Shown piece by piece: positions 32,129 to 42,502 of a stretch of DNA of 64,000 nucleotides; within the stretch, counting starts at the first letter, position 1; the number at the start of each line of letters is the position of its first letter. The notes beneath the pieces are model-generated. The model saw only the letters and a list, made by a program, of their open reading frames with translations, made no database searches and was not told the DNA's origin. The stretch is from NCBI GenBank assembly GCA_010024875.1, contig RGFZ01000004.1, positions 1-64,000 of the forward strand, read 5' to 3'. The stretch is from Oxalobacteraceae bacterium. Its GTDB lineage: Bacteria > Pseudomonadota > Gammaproteobacteria > Burkholderiales > Burkholderiaceae_D. The position numbers and the translations under genes were made by a program.

Positions 32129-33022
32129 CTAGCGAGACAAATGCAAACTGAATCCGGCGGCATCCGCCTCCAGCCGGCAGTGCCCGCCCACCGGCAGGCT
32201 CAGCTTGTCACGAACATGACCGAAGGGCAGCCCGGTCAGCACCGGCAACCCGAGACGGTCGCGTAGATAATCGACCATTGCGGCAAAGTCGTAGCCATTG
32301 TCATAGTCGCTCAGCCGGTAGCCAGAAAAATCGCCGAGCAGAACCGCACGCTGATGGCTCAGCACACCGGCATGCATCAGTTGCAGCAGCATGCGCTCGA
32401 CCCGATAGGGATGCTCATTGATGTCTTCCACGAACAGAATGCCGCCATCGACCTCCGGCATCCAGCGCGTGCCCACAAGATGAGAGAGCATCGCCAGATT
32501 GCCGCCCCATAGCGCACCCTCGACAGTCACTACCGGATTTGCTGAGGCATTGACGCGCACGCTGAACGAAGGCGCTGACACCGCCTGCCAGAAATGCGCG
32601 TGTGTGAATTCGCTGGGATCTTCGCGAGAGAAATCATCGCAGATCATCGGACCAGCAAGGCTTGTGGCCCCGTGTGCCAGCAAGCCCATCTGAAGCACGG
32701 TGAAGTCGCTGTGGCCGACAAACAATTTGCCGCTGTTTGCCAGTAGCGAAAAATCAATCTCTGGCAGAAGCCGAGAAAGACCATAACCACCGCGCACTGC
32801 GATCACGATCTCGGCATCGGGATGGGCAGCTGCGGCATGAAGCTGAGCCACACGCTCTGCGTCGCTGGCCGCAAAGCGCTGATAACGCGAGGCGCCGGTA
32901 GACAAATCATGTACGGTATGCCCCTGCTCGCGCAGGCGCTGCAGTCCACGCAGGTACGCTGCCTCATCCGGCGCATAACCGCTGGGCGCGACAATCGCTA
33001 TATGGTGTGGCTGGGGCGTCAT
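32129..33022 (-). CDS. ldcA: Muramoyltetrapeptide carboxypeptidase (LD-carboxypeptidase)
   Basis: VAPSGYAPDE; AVRGGYGLSRLLPEIDF; GHSDFT; LFVEDINEHPYRVERML. Confidence 0.93.
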   Translation of the reverse strand: MTPQPHHIAIVAPSGYAPDEAAYLRGLQRLREQGHTVHDLSTGASRYQRFAASDAERVAQLHAAAAHPDAEIVIAVRGGYGLSRLLPEIDFSLLANSGKLFVGHSDFTVLQMGLLAHGATSLAGPMICDDFSREDPSEFTHAHFWQAVSAPSFSVRVNASANPVVTVEGALWGGNLAMLSHLVGTRWMPEVDGGILFVEDINEHPYRVERMLLQLMHAGVLSHQRAVLLGDFSGYRLSDYDNGYDFAAMVDYLRDRLGLPVLTGLPFGHVRDKLSLPVGGHCRLEADAAGFSLHLSR

Positions 33023-33036
33023 GGTCGCGGTCCTGT

Positions 33037-33950
<914 letters not shown>

Positions 33951-33972
33951 CGGGTCATCATTGAAATACTGG

Positions 33973-34602
33973 TCAGGGTATCTGCAAGAGCTTATGCGTC
34001 TGCAAAGAAAGCCGCCATTGGGGATGCGCCTTGCACGTGTCGATCGCAAGGCGCGTATGTTTTTCTTTGTCCGGTCCGTCCATTGGCTGCAGGAAAAAAT
34101 GGCGGAAATTCAGCGCAGCCAGCGCGTCGAGGTCTTGCGCTGCCTGGGGTATCACGACCTTGATCTCGTCCCCTTCATGTACTACCAGTGGGGCGCCCTG
34201 CTTGGGGCTAACGCAGACCCAGTCAACGCCGATCGGCACTGGCAGCGTGCCATTGGTTTCTATCGCCACTTCGAAGCCCTGCGCATGCATCGCCGCAGTC
34301 AGTGCCTCATCGAGTTGCAAGAGCGGCTCGCCACCAGTGAAGACTACATAGCGACGTGCTTGGTCCGCTGGCCACTGCGAGGCGATCGTGTCTGCGAGCG
34401 ACTCGGCACTGGCATATTTCGCACCCAGCACGCCATCCGTGCCGACGAAATCCGTGTCGCAGAAACGGCAGATCGCGGCCGACCTGTCTTGTTCGCGACC
34501 AGACCACAGGTTGCAGCCGGCAAAGCGACAGAACACCGCTGGCCGCCCGGCATGCGCGCCTTCGCCTTGAAGCGTGTAGAAAATTTCCTTGACGCTGTAC
34601 AC
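33973..34602 (-). CDS. queE: 7-carboxy-7-deazaguanine synthase QueE
   Basis: Radical-SAM protein: FCRFAGCNLWSGREQDRSAAICRFCDTDFVGTDG; YVVFTGGEPLLQ. Confidence 0.95.
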   Translation of the reverse strand: MYSVKEIFYTLQGEGAHAGRPAVFCRFAGCNLWSGREQDRSAAICRFCDTDFVGTDGVLGAKYASAESLADTIASQWPADQARRYVVFTGGEPLLQLDEALTAAMHAQGFEVAIETNGTLPVPIGVDWVCVSPKQGAPLVVHEGDEIKVVIPQAAQDLDALAALNFRHFFLQPMDGPDKEKHTRLAIDTCKAHPQWRLSLQTHKLLQIP

Positions 34603-34668
34603 CAGCGAGGCTCCGCGGAAAACCCAAAACGGGGATTATCCAACAAATTCGACGGATACCTGATCAGC

Positions 34669-36027
34669 TCAAGCTTCCACCCTCGGGAATCGCACGATAA
34701 ACACGGTTCCTCGGCCGTGGGAACCCGAGCGTACCTCGATAGCGGCGTCATGGTCTTTGGCGATATCACGCACGATGGCAAGCCCCAGCCCGCTGCCGGG
34801 CTGTGATTTGTCCAGACGATAGAACCGGCTGAAGATCTTGTCCTTTTCTGATTCCGGAATGCCGGGGCCGTCATCTTCGATTTTCAGCACCCCATGGCCG
34901 TCGATCTGGGAACAGCTCACGGTCACCGAGCTCCCTTGTGGTGAGTAGCGGACAGCGTTGTCGATCAGATTGTCGACCATGTCACGCAGTAGAAAGCGGT
35001 CGCCCTTGACGAAGGTCGGCTGAAGATGAAAACCAATGTCGATACTTTTCTTTTGGGCCTCTTCCACGAAATGCTGTACCGACTCGGACACCAGCTGATC
35101 GAGCGACAAGCGCTCAAGACGCTCGCGCTCGAAACCTCCGGGCTCGGATCGCGCCAGCACCAGCAGCTGATTCGCTTGGCGAACCATGCGCTCGGTCGAG
35201 GCCATCATCAGCGATACTGAGCCAGCGGTATCGGGATCATTCTTGTTCTGCGCCTGTAACCACTCCAGTTGCGCCTTGAAACCGGCCAGCGGCGTGCGTA
35301 GCTGGTGCGCCACATTGGCCAGAAAATCCTGCTTCGCCCGAGCACTACTCTGCACGCGGGAGAGCAAGTCATTGATCGCGCGTATGAATGGCACTAGCTC
35401 GACCGGCGCGTTGGCGATCTGCAGCGCGGAAAGATCATCCGACTTGCGGCTTTCAAGATTCTCCTGCATCTCACGCAGCGGCAGCAGACCCCGGTTCAGT
35501 GCCATCCAGATTACGGCCGGGATCAAAACCACCAGCAACAGCTCAAGCAAAACAAGCGACAGCAGTATGCGCAGCTTGAACTGGAAGCGCTTCACCCGCG
35601 TCTCGGCGACGCCGATCAGCACCGTCTCTCCGCCGACCCGCGTTCGCAGCGAGATCACGCGCACGTCCTGGTCGCGCATCTCGGACAAATAAGCTTCCCA
35701 GGTGTTGTCGCGCGCAGGGACGCGCAATCGGGGAAAGTCGCGGTCACCAGCAATGGTCCTACCCTCGATATTTCGTACCACGAGATAGGTCTGGTCAAAG
35801 TGATCAACACGCAGCACCTGCTCGGCCTGCTGGGACAGCCGCAGCTCGACAGAGTCTCCGGTGTCCTGCACGTGCGGTACCAGTGCCCAGGCGGCATCGG
35901 CAAGACTCTGATCGAAGGCCGTTTGGGCGGGGATCCATGCGAGCCAGTACACCGCTGCGGCCCCGGCGAGATTGACGGCAACCAGCGGCACCACCAGCCA
36001 TTTGAGCAGCTTGACCCTGAGGCTCAT
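34669..36027 (-). CDS. Sensor histidine kinase (TctE/QseC-like)
   Basis: VAHQLRTPLAGFKAQLEWL H-box; DNAVRYSPQG; DDGPGIPESEKDKIFSRFYR; start MSLRVKLLKWL. Confidence 0.92.
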   Translation of the reverse strand: MSLRVKLLKWLVVPLVAVNLAGAAAVYWLAWIPAQTAFDQSLADAAWALVPHVQDTGDSVELRLSQQAEQVLRVDHFDQTYLVVRNIEGRTIAGDRDFPRLRVPARDNTWEAYLSEMRDQDVRVISLRTRVGGETVLIGVAETRVKRFQFKLRILLSLVLLELLLVVLIPAVIWMALNRGLLPLREMQENLESRKSDDLSALQIANAPVELVPFIRAINDLLSRVQSSARAKQDFLANVAHQLRTPLAGFKAQLEWLQAQNKNDPDTAGSVSLMMASTERMVRQANQLLVLARSEPGGFERERLERLSLDQLVSESVQHFVEEAQKKSIDIGFHLQPTFVKGDRFLLRDMVDNLIDNAVRYSPQGSSVTVSCSQIDGHGVLKIEDDGPGIPESEKDKIFSRFYRLDKSQPGSGLGLAIVRDIAKDHDAAIEVRSGSHGRGTVFIVRFPRVEA

Positions 36028-36037
36028 CGGTGCGGGG

Positions 36038-36724
36038 TCAGTGGGACGTCGGTTCGAGCATGTAACCAAAACCACGGATGGTCTTGATCGCGATGCCGGC
36101 CTGCGCGATCTTGGCGCGTATGCGCGAGACATAGACCTCGACCGCATTGAGCGTGACTTCTTCGCCCCACGGCAGAATGGCGTCAATGATCTGCTGCTTG
36201 GACACCACCCGCGACGCGTGCTGCATCAGATATTCCAGCACAGCCCATTCACGGGCGGACAGTTCGATGGTCTGACCATCCACGGTAGCGCGGCGCGCGA
36301 ATGGATCAAGCTGCAAGCCGCCGAGCCGGAGTTCCGCAGGACGCGGATTGCTGCGACGGACCAGTGCCTTCAGGCGCGCGACCAGCTCCGGCGCGGCAAA
36401 TGGCTTGACCAGATAATCATCGGCACCGGTCTCCAGCCCGCGCACACGGTCCTGCACATCATCGCGTGCGGTCAAGAGCAGCACGGGCAGGCTGCTGCCG
36501 CGCGCTCTCAGCCGGCGTACGACTTCGAACCCGTCAATGCCCGGCAATCCGATGTCCAGCACCGCGACCGACACTTCGCGGGACTGCAGTGCACGGTCTG
36601 CATCATCGCCATTGTGGACGACATCGACCACCATGCCATGCCCCCTGAGTATCCGGGCAACGCCATCGGCGAGCACCATGTCATCTTCTACCAGCAATAC
36701 GTGCATGTTTTGCTCAATCTTCAT
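36038..36724 (-). CDS. OmpR-family response regulator
   Basis: Receiver LVEDDMVLADG / LDIGLPGIDG / LVKPFAAPEL; C-terminal winged helix. Confidence 0.94.
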   Translation of the reverse strand: MKIEQNMHVLLVEDDMVLADGVARILRGHGMVVDVVHNGDDADRALQSREVSVAVLDIGLPGIDGFEVVRRLRARGSSLPVLLLTARDDVQDRVRGLETGADDYLVKPFAAPELVARLKALVRRSNPRPAELRLGGLQLDPFARRATVDGQTIELSAREWAVLEYLMQHASRVVSKQQIIDAILPWGEEVTLNAVEVYVSRIRAKIAQAGIAIKTIRGFGYMLEPTSH

Positions 36725-36737
36725 AACGAGTCCTTCG

Positions 36738-39700
36738 CTATTTTGCCAGAGAGTTTGGCTGCGGCTGAGGCGGTAGGGGCTGCGGCGGGATCACTGGCGC
36801 CTGACGATCGTTGAACCAGGGGTAAGCGAGTGGCAGCAACAGCAAAGTAAAAAAGGTTGCCGAAACGATGCCGCCAACAATCACGGCAGCGAACGGGCGC
36901 TGGGTCTCGGATCCAATGCCATGCGACAGCGCGGCCGGCAACAAGCCCAGACCGGCCATCAATGCCGTCATCAGGATCGGCCGTAGCCGGGAAACCGCAC
37001 CTTCAATGGCAGCCGCCAGTACAGATTTTTCACGATGCAGCAGCTCGACGATCTGCTCGACCATGATCACGCCATTCTGGACCGAGATGCCGGCGACCGC
37101 GATGAAACCGACCGCTGCTGATACAGAGAAATGCAATCCCGCGAGCGCCAGCGCCACGATGCCGCCTATCATCGAGAATGGAACGATCAGCAGCACCAGT
37201 ATCGCCCTGCGCATGGAGCGGAATGCCCAGAACAGCAGAGAGAAAATCAGCAGCAGGGTGATCGGTACGATGATTGCCAGCCGTTTCACTGCGCGTTGCT
37301 GGTTCTCGAACTGTCCACCCCAAGTCATCGTATAGCCGGGTGGCAGCACGACTTGCGCACGTACCTTTTTTTGCGCCTCTTTGACGAAGCTGCCCTGATC
37401 GCGCCCCAGCAGGTTGGCTTTGACCGAGACGTTCCGGACGCCCGCCTCGCGGCTGATGCGCGAGGCCCCCTGACGTACGGTGATCGTCGCGACTTCACCC
37501 AGACTGACGGTACCTGCGCCTCCCGGCAAACTGACCTGCACCAGCGCAATATCGTCGACAGCATTGCGGTAGTTTTCTTTCAGACGAATTGTCACATCGA
37601 AGCGTTTGTCACCCTCGTAGAAAGTATTAACCTGCAAGCCCGCCAGCGCGGTCTGGATGGCGACATTCACGTCAGCGACATTGACGCCGAGCCGCGCGAT
37701 TCTTTCGCGATCAATGGAAATATCCAGTTCACTCTGTCCGCTGATACGAATCGCCGCCACATCCGACGCGCCGCGTATACCTTTGAGGATATTTGCAACC
37801 TGCTCACTTTTTTCGGTCAGGATTTCCAGATCGGGGCCGTAGATCTTGACCGCAATTTCGCCTTTGACGCCCGACAGCGCCTCTTCCACACTGTCTTGAA
37901 TGACTTGCGAGAAGTTGGTCAGCACGCCGGGAACCGAGCGAATCTTTCGGCTCATGTCAGCCACCAGCTGTTCTTTGGCACCGAAACGCCACTCTTTGAT
38001 GGGCTTGAGATCAGCAAGAATCTCAAGATTATTCGGGCCCTTGGGGTCCGTACCGTCGTCTGGCCGACCTACATGAGTAACGACGCTTTTCACCTCCGGA
38101 TAACTGCGCAGAATCTGCCTGACCTGGCGCTCGATATTCTTGGTCGCATCCAGTGAGGTGGAGGGCGGCATCGAAATGGTCAGCCAGATATTGCCCTCAT
38201 CGAGCTTGGGAACGAACTCGCTGCCCAAGAGCGGCGACAGCAGAAAAGTTATAGCGAGCACCGCCGCCGAGCTAGCGATCACCAGAAAGCGATGCAGGGC
38301 CGCCCAGCGCAGAAAGCTGCGGTAACGCTGCTGAAGACGCTCCATCCAGTCAAGATGCTTCTCTTCCAGTGTATGCTTGCGCATAGCCACTGCCAGCAGC
38401 GTGGGCACCAGTGTCATCGTCAGGATGACTGCACCCAGCATCGCGAATGACAAGGTCATCGCGACCGGCGCAAAGATTTTTCCTTCCACACGCTGGAACG
38501 TGAAAATCGGGATGAAGGCCACAATGATGATGGCTTTCGCAAACAGAATGGGATGCCCCATCTCGACCACCGTACGGCGCAGCGATGACAGCCGCAACAG
38601 GTAGTCGGCTTCCGTGTCGGTGGTCGTCTCCATCGACTGCACTGCCAATCGCACCATCAAGGCTTCAACCAGCACTACCGCGCCATCGATAATGATGCCA
38701 AAGTCCACTGCACCCAGCGAGATCAGGTTGGCGGGAATGCTCCTGATGTCGAGCATGATGAATGCGAACAGCAGCGACAAAGGAATCACCGTCCCCACGA
38801 TCAAGGCTGCCATCCAGTTGCGCAGAAAAATCACCAGAATCGCGATCACTAGTGCCGCTCCTATGAGCAGATTTTCCGCCACTGTTGTCACGGTATGACC
38901 GATCAACTCGGTGCGGTCATAAATAGGGTGAATCTTCACGCCCGAGGGCAATTTGGCATTGAGTTCGTCGATTTTGTCTTTCACCTCGGTCACGACTTTG
39001 GTGGCATTACCCCCTTTGGTCATCTGCACGATGCCCTCGACCACGTTGTCGCGGTCGTTGTAGGCCACCACCCCGGAGCGGCTCCGCGCGCCCAGCACGA
39101 CCTCGCCCAGATCCGACACCCGCACGGTCTTACCTTCTCTCGCGCGCACGACCACGCGGCCAATATCCGCGAGGCTGTTGAAAATGCCCATGCCGCGAAT
39201 GACTAATGCCTCATCACCTCGCCGCACAAAACCGCCACCGGCATTGGCGGCGTTGTTCGTTAGCGCGGTGCTGACCTCGTCAATCGCAATGCCATAACGC
39301 TTGAGCGCGTAGGGATCGACGCGGACCTGATATTCCTTGACCGTACCACCAAAACTGACCACGTCCGCCACGTAAGGAACGATACGCAAGCCCGGACGGA
39401 TTACCCAGTCCTGGATCGCGCGCACCTCGCTGATCGGCATTTCTTTCGGCACTTCCAACACGTAGCGGTAAATCTCACCCACCGCCGTGCTGAGCGGAGC
39501 CAACGTGGGCTGCACGCCCGGCGGCAGATTGACGTTCTGGAGTTTTTCGATGACTTGCTGGCGCGCGAAATAATCATCCGTGCCGTCGCCAAAGGTCAGC
39601 GTGACGACTGACAGGCCCGAGATACTGACCGAGCGCAGCTGAGTCTGGCGGGGAACACCGGACATTTCCCGCTCGATCGGCAGAGTGATATTGCGCTCCA

Positions 39701-39881
39701 CTTCCTCTGGCGCCTGACCAGGGTACTGGGTGACCACCAGTACCTGCACATCCTGCACATCCGGAAACGCCTCAATCGACAGATTGTTGATTGCGCGGTA
39801 GCCGAAAGCGCACAGCACAGCTGTCATCACCAGCACGAACACGCGCTGGGTAAGCGCAAACTCGATTAGCTTATTTAACAT
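36738..39881 (-). CDS. Heavy-metal efflux RND pump (CusA/CzcA family)
   Basis: 1047 aa; HME signature SLGAVDFGIIIDGAVVLVEALMVR. Confidence 0.94.
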   Translation of the reverse strand: MLNKLIEFALTQRVFVLVMTAVLCAFGYRAINNLSIEAFPDVQDVQVLVVTQYPGQAPEEVERNITLPIEREMSGVPRQTQLRSVSISGLSVVTLTFGDGTDDYFARQQVIEKLQNVNLPPGVQPTLAPLSTAVGEIYRYVLEVPKEMPISEVRAIQDWVIRPGLRIVPYVADVVSFGGTVKEYQVRVDPYALKRYGIAIDEVSTALTNNAANAGGGFVRRGDEALVIRGMGIFNSLADIGRVVVRAREGKTVRVSDLGEVVLGARSRSGVVAYNDRDNVVEGIVQMTKGGNATKVVTEVKDKIDELNAKLPSGVKIHPIYDRTELIGHTVTTVAENLLIGAALVIAILVIFLRNWMAALIVGTVIPLSLLFAFIMLDIRSIPANLISLGAVDFGIIIDGAVVLVEALMVRLAVQSMETTTDTEADYLLRLSSLRRTVVEMGHPILFAKAIIIVAFIPIFTFQRVEGKIFAPVAMTLSFAMLGAVILTMTLVPTLLAVAMRKHTLEEKHLDWMERLQQRYRSFLRWAALHRFLVIASSAAVLAITFLLSPLLGSEFVPKLDEGNIWLTISMPPSTSLDATKNIERQVRQILRSYPEVKSVVTHVGRPDDGTDPKGPNNLEILADLKPIKEWRFGAKEQLVADMSRKIRSVPGVLTNFSQVIQDSVEEALSGVKGEIAVKIYGPDLEILTEKSEQVANILKGIRGASDVAAIRISGQSELDISIDRERIARLGVNVADVNVAIQTALAGLQVNTFYEGDKRFDVTIRLKENYRNAVDDIALVQVSLPGGAGTVSLGEVATITVRQGASRISREAGVRNVSVKANLLGRDQGSFVKEAQKKVRAQVVLPPGYTMTWGGQFENQQRAVKRLAIIVPITLLLIFSLLFWAFRSMRRAILVLLIVPFSMIGGIVALALAGLHFSVSAAVGFIAVAGISVQNGVIMVEQIVELLHREKSVLAAAIEGAVSRLRPILMTALMAGLGLLPAALSHGIGSETQRPFAAVIVGGIVSATFFTLLLLPLAYPWFNDRQAPVIPPQPLPPQPQPNSLAK

Positions 39882-41025
39882 CAGCCATCGCCTCGGAGTT
39901 GAGCAGCAGCGCGCCTTCGATTACGACTTTCTCGCCTTCTGCAAGACCGCTCTCAATGAAAGAGTGGTCATTGCCGCGCAAACCCAGGTTGACCTTGCGC
40001 TTCTCGAAAGTACCGGGCAACGTCTCGACGAACACGTACACATACAAGCCCTCAGTCACGAGGCTGGTATTGGGCACGCGTATGCCTCTGTGTTCACTGT
40101 CTGGCAGAAATGACACGCGCGCGAACATTTCTGGCTTGAGCTTACGATCGCGGTTCATGATCGCGCAGCGCACCTGCACGCGGCGCGTCACCGGATCGAC
40201 GGCCACACCGATACGCTCAACCTTTGCACTGAAATGCTCATTCGGCCAGGCATCGGTCTCGATGCTTACCGTCTGCCCTGCTTTGACATGGGAGAGACTT
40301 TTTTCGGACACATCGACCAGCACCCAGAGCTGGCTGATATCGGTGACTACGAACAATGGCGCTTGCAGATCAGGGCGCACTTCCTGGCCCGGATTCACGG
40401 TTCGCTCGACCACCACACCAGCGAGCGGGGAGCGCAACTGAAATTTTCCGTTCTCATGGCCCGATGCTTGCAGATTGCGCATGCGAAGCGAGGTACGCCT
40501 GACCTCGGCCTGCGCTTGGCGATAGTCTGCCTCGGCCGCCTCGAAGTCCTTGCGCGCAATGACTTCATGCTCATGAAGATTTTTTGCGCGCTCGTAGGCC
40601 AGTTGCCGGCGCGACGCTTCGCTGGAGGCCTTGGCTAGCTCAGCCTCAGCAGTTGCCAGTTCGGGGGAGTCGATATCGATCAGCGCTGCACCGCGGTTGA
40701 CCTGATCACCGACACCAGCGCGCAGCGCCAGCACCCGCCCCGCGATCGGAGAGCTGATGCGCGCGGTGAGGTTTTCGTCGTAGACCAGTCGCCCGTTCAT
40801 TGGATCGGCTGCAGGCATGGCCTCCGAATCGACCACCTCGGAACGTATTGACGCCAGCTGCGGCTCCCCGGCCTTGAAACTGACGATGCCGGGTTGGTGG
40901 GGCTCGGCATTCACTTTGTCCAGCTCTGCCTCATGCTTGGCGCTGCGATACTGAACGAAGCTCACGATACCGGCGGTGGCAGCCGTGATCACGACGAATA
41001 CCAGAACTTTGGTGACTGTTTTCAT
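39871..41025 (-). CDS. HME-type periplasmic adaptor (CzcB/CusB-like)
   Basis: Start MKTVTKVLVFVVITAATAGIV; RISSPIAGRVLALRAGVGDQVNRGAALIDIDSPELATAEAEL. Confidence 0.92.
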   Translation of the reverse strand: MKTVTKVLVFVVITAATAGIVSFVQYRSAKHEAELDKVNAEPHQPGIVSFKAGEPQLASIRSEVVDSEAMPAADPMNGRLVYDENLTARISSPIAGRVLALRAGVGDQVNRGAALIDIDSPELATAEAELAKASSEASRRQLAYERAKNLHEHEVIARKDFEAAEADYRQAQAEVRRTSLRMRNLQASGHENGKFQLRSPLAGVVVERTVNPGQEVRPDLQAPLFVVTDISQLWVLVDVSEKSLSHVKAGQTVSIETDAWPNEHFSAKVERIGVAVDPVTRRVQVRCAIMNRDRKLKPEMFARVSFLPDSEHRGIRVPNTSLVTEGLYVYVFVETLPGTFEKRKVNLGLRGNDHSFIESGLAEGEKVVIEGALLLNSEAMADVK

Positions 41026-42422
41026 TGAGAGATTTCCGGTGTATCCATGGTGGCCTCGGTGGCGGCTTTCCACGCATGCCAGGCCTTGCTCAGTTCAACT
41101 TGCGCCGCCAGTGCATCCAGGCGCGTGGCGCGCAAGGTGCGGCGCACATCCAGCAAGTCCATCACGCCCACTGCGCCATTGCGATACGCATACTCGGCTG
41201 CGTCTGCTGCTTTTTCTGCGGCCACCAACAACTCATCACGATTGCGCCGAACCCGCTCGGCGGCGGCAGTCAGTGCTGACCATGCGGAGCCGATCTCGCT
41301 CTCGGCGACTGCACGAGCGCGTAGCAGCGCCTGCTGCGCGCTCGTGCGACCCGCCTCGGCGGCAAGGATCTCGCCTTGAAAGTAGTAGCGCGTGAAGAGC
41401 GGCATCTGCACCGAAAAGCCGACGCTGTTGCCATTACCGCCGTTGGCATCGCCAGGCTGTGGAAAATGCTCATACTGCATCCCCACCGTGACATCGCGCG
41501 TGCGGAGCGCCTGGGCGAGGCGGCCTCCGGCATCGGCCGCCGCGATGCGAGACACTGCCGCACGCACATCAGGCCGGCGAGAGATCACTTCATCCAGCGA
41601 GGTGCCCGTCAGCGGCTGCGGAATCTTGGGCTCGGGCCAGGCATCGCTGGCCACTAACTGGTCGATGTGTTCGCTGATACCCAGCAACAGTGCCAATGCG
41701 CGGCGGGCCTGTGCGAGTTCGCTTTCAGCGACAGACACATCATTTTGCGCACGCAGCGCGTCCACGCGTACTCGCTCGACATCAGCGCCAGCAATGTCGC
41801 CGGCGTTTTTTCTGATCTGTGCTGCGGAAAGCACCACGTCGAGCAGTCGTTGGTTATCCCACGCCGCGCTGCGCTTGTCCTGTGCCAGCTTCAAGTCGAT
41901 GTAGGCCCGCGCGACCAGCGCGCGCAGCTGCCGGCCCAGGTCACTGACATCCGATTGCACCGCACGGACCTGCTGCTCGGCGCCCTCGCGACGCAGCTCG
42001 CGCTTGCCGCCACGCTCGATCAGCTGAGCGATCTGCAACACGGTGTCGATGGGTCGTTTCCACAACCCGCCGCCACCTTTGTTGGCTGTGCTGATGCTGC
42101 TGCTCGAAACGGTGAGATTGGGGTTTGGCGCCGCGCCCGCCACTTCAAGGTTTGCGCGGGCGCTGCTGATGGTGGTGCGTGCGAGCTGAAGATCATGATT
42201 GCGCTCAAGCGCGATGCTCTGTGCCTCAGCCAGCGAGAGTGGCCAGCTGCTGTCGGTCGCGCCCAGCGCCTGCATGCTGCACAAGGCCAGACTACTCGCC
42301 CATATCGATAGTGACCTCAATTGCTGCCTCGCTAGTATCCCGATACTTTGACCAAGGGGACAGTAGAGGGTAAGAACACTAGCTGTCTGGCTCCTGAGCA
42401 ATGGCTGACACATCACTGACAT
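41022..42422 (-). CDS. TolC-family outer-membrane factor (CzcC-like)
   Basis: OEP repeats: LSLAEAQSIALERNHDLQLARTTISSARANLEVAGAAPNPNL; exact start uncertain. Confidence 0.9.
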   Translation of the reverse strand: MSVMCQPLLRSQTASVLTLYCPLGQSIGILARQQLRSLSIWASSLALCSMQALGATDSSWPLSLAEAQSIALERNHDLQLARTTISSARANLEVAGAAPNPNLTVSSSSISTANKGGGGLWKRPIDTVLQIAQLIERGGKRELRREGAEQQVRAVQSDVSDLGRQLRALVARAYIDLKLAQDKRSAAWDNQRLLDVVLSAAQIRKNAGDIAGADVERVRVDALRAQNDVSVAESELAQARRALALLLGISEHIDQLVASDAWPEPKIPQPLTGTSLDEVISRRPDVRAAVSRIAAADAGGRLAQALRTRDVTVGMQYEHFPQPGDANGGNGNSVGFSVQMPLFTRYYFQGEILAAEAGRTSAQQALLRARAVAESEIGSAWSALTAAAERVRRNRDELLVAAEKAADAAEYAYRNGAVGVMDLLDVRRTLRATRLDALAAQVELSKAWHAWKAATEATMDTPEISQ

Positions 42423-42450
42423 CTGTCAGAAGCTGTAAAACTCGGGATAC

Positions 42451-42485
42451 GCAAAAAAACACCGGGCAACGCCCGGTGTTTTTGC
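42451..42485. terminator. Rho-independent terminator after the trpB2-like gene
   Basis: CAAAAAAACACCGGGCAACGCCCGGTGTTTTTG. Confidence 0.88.
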
Positions 42486-42502
42486 TTCCCAACTAAACGT
42501 TA

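Noticed and set aside
37131-38156. 341-aa plus-strand ORF opposite the CzcA-like pump
   Set aside because: Shadow ORF, no family features
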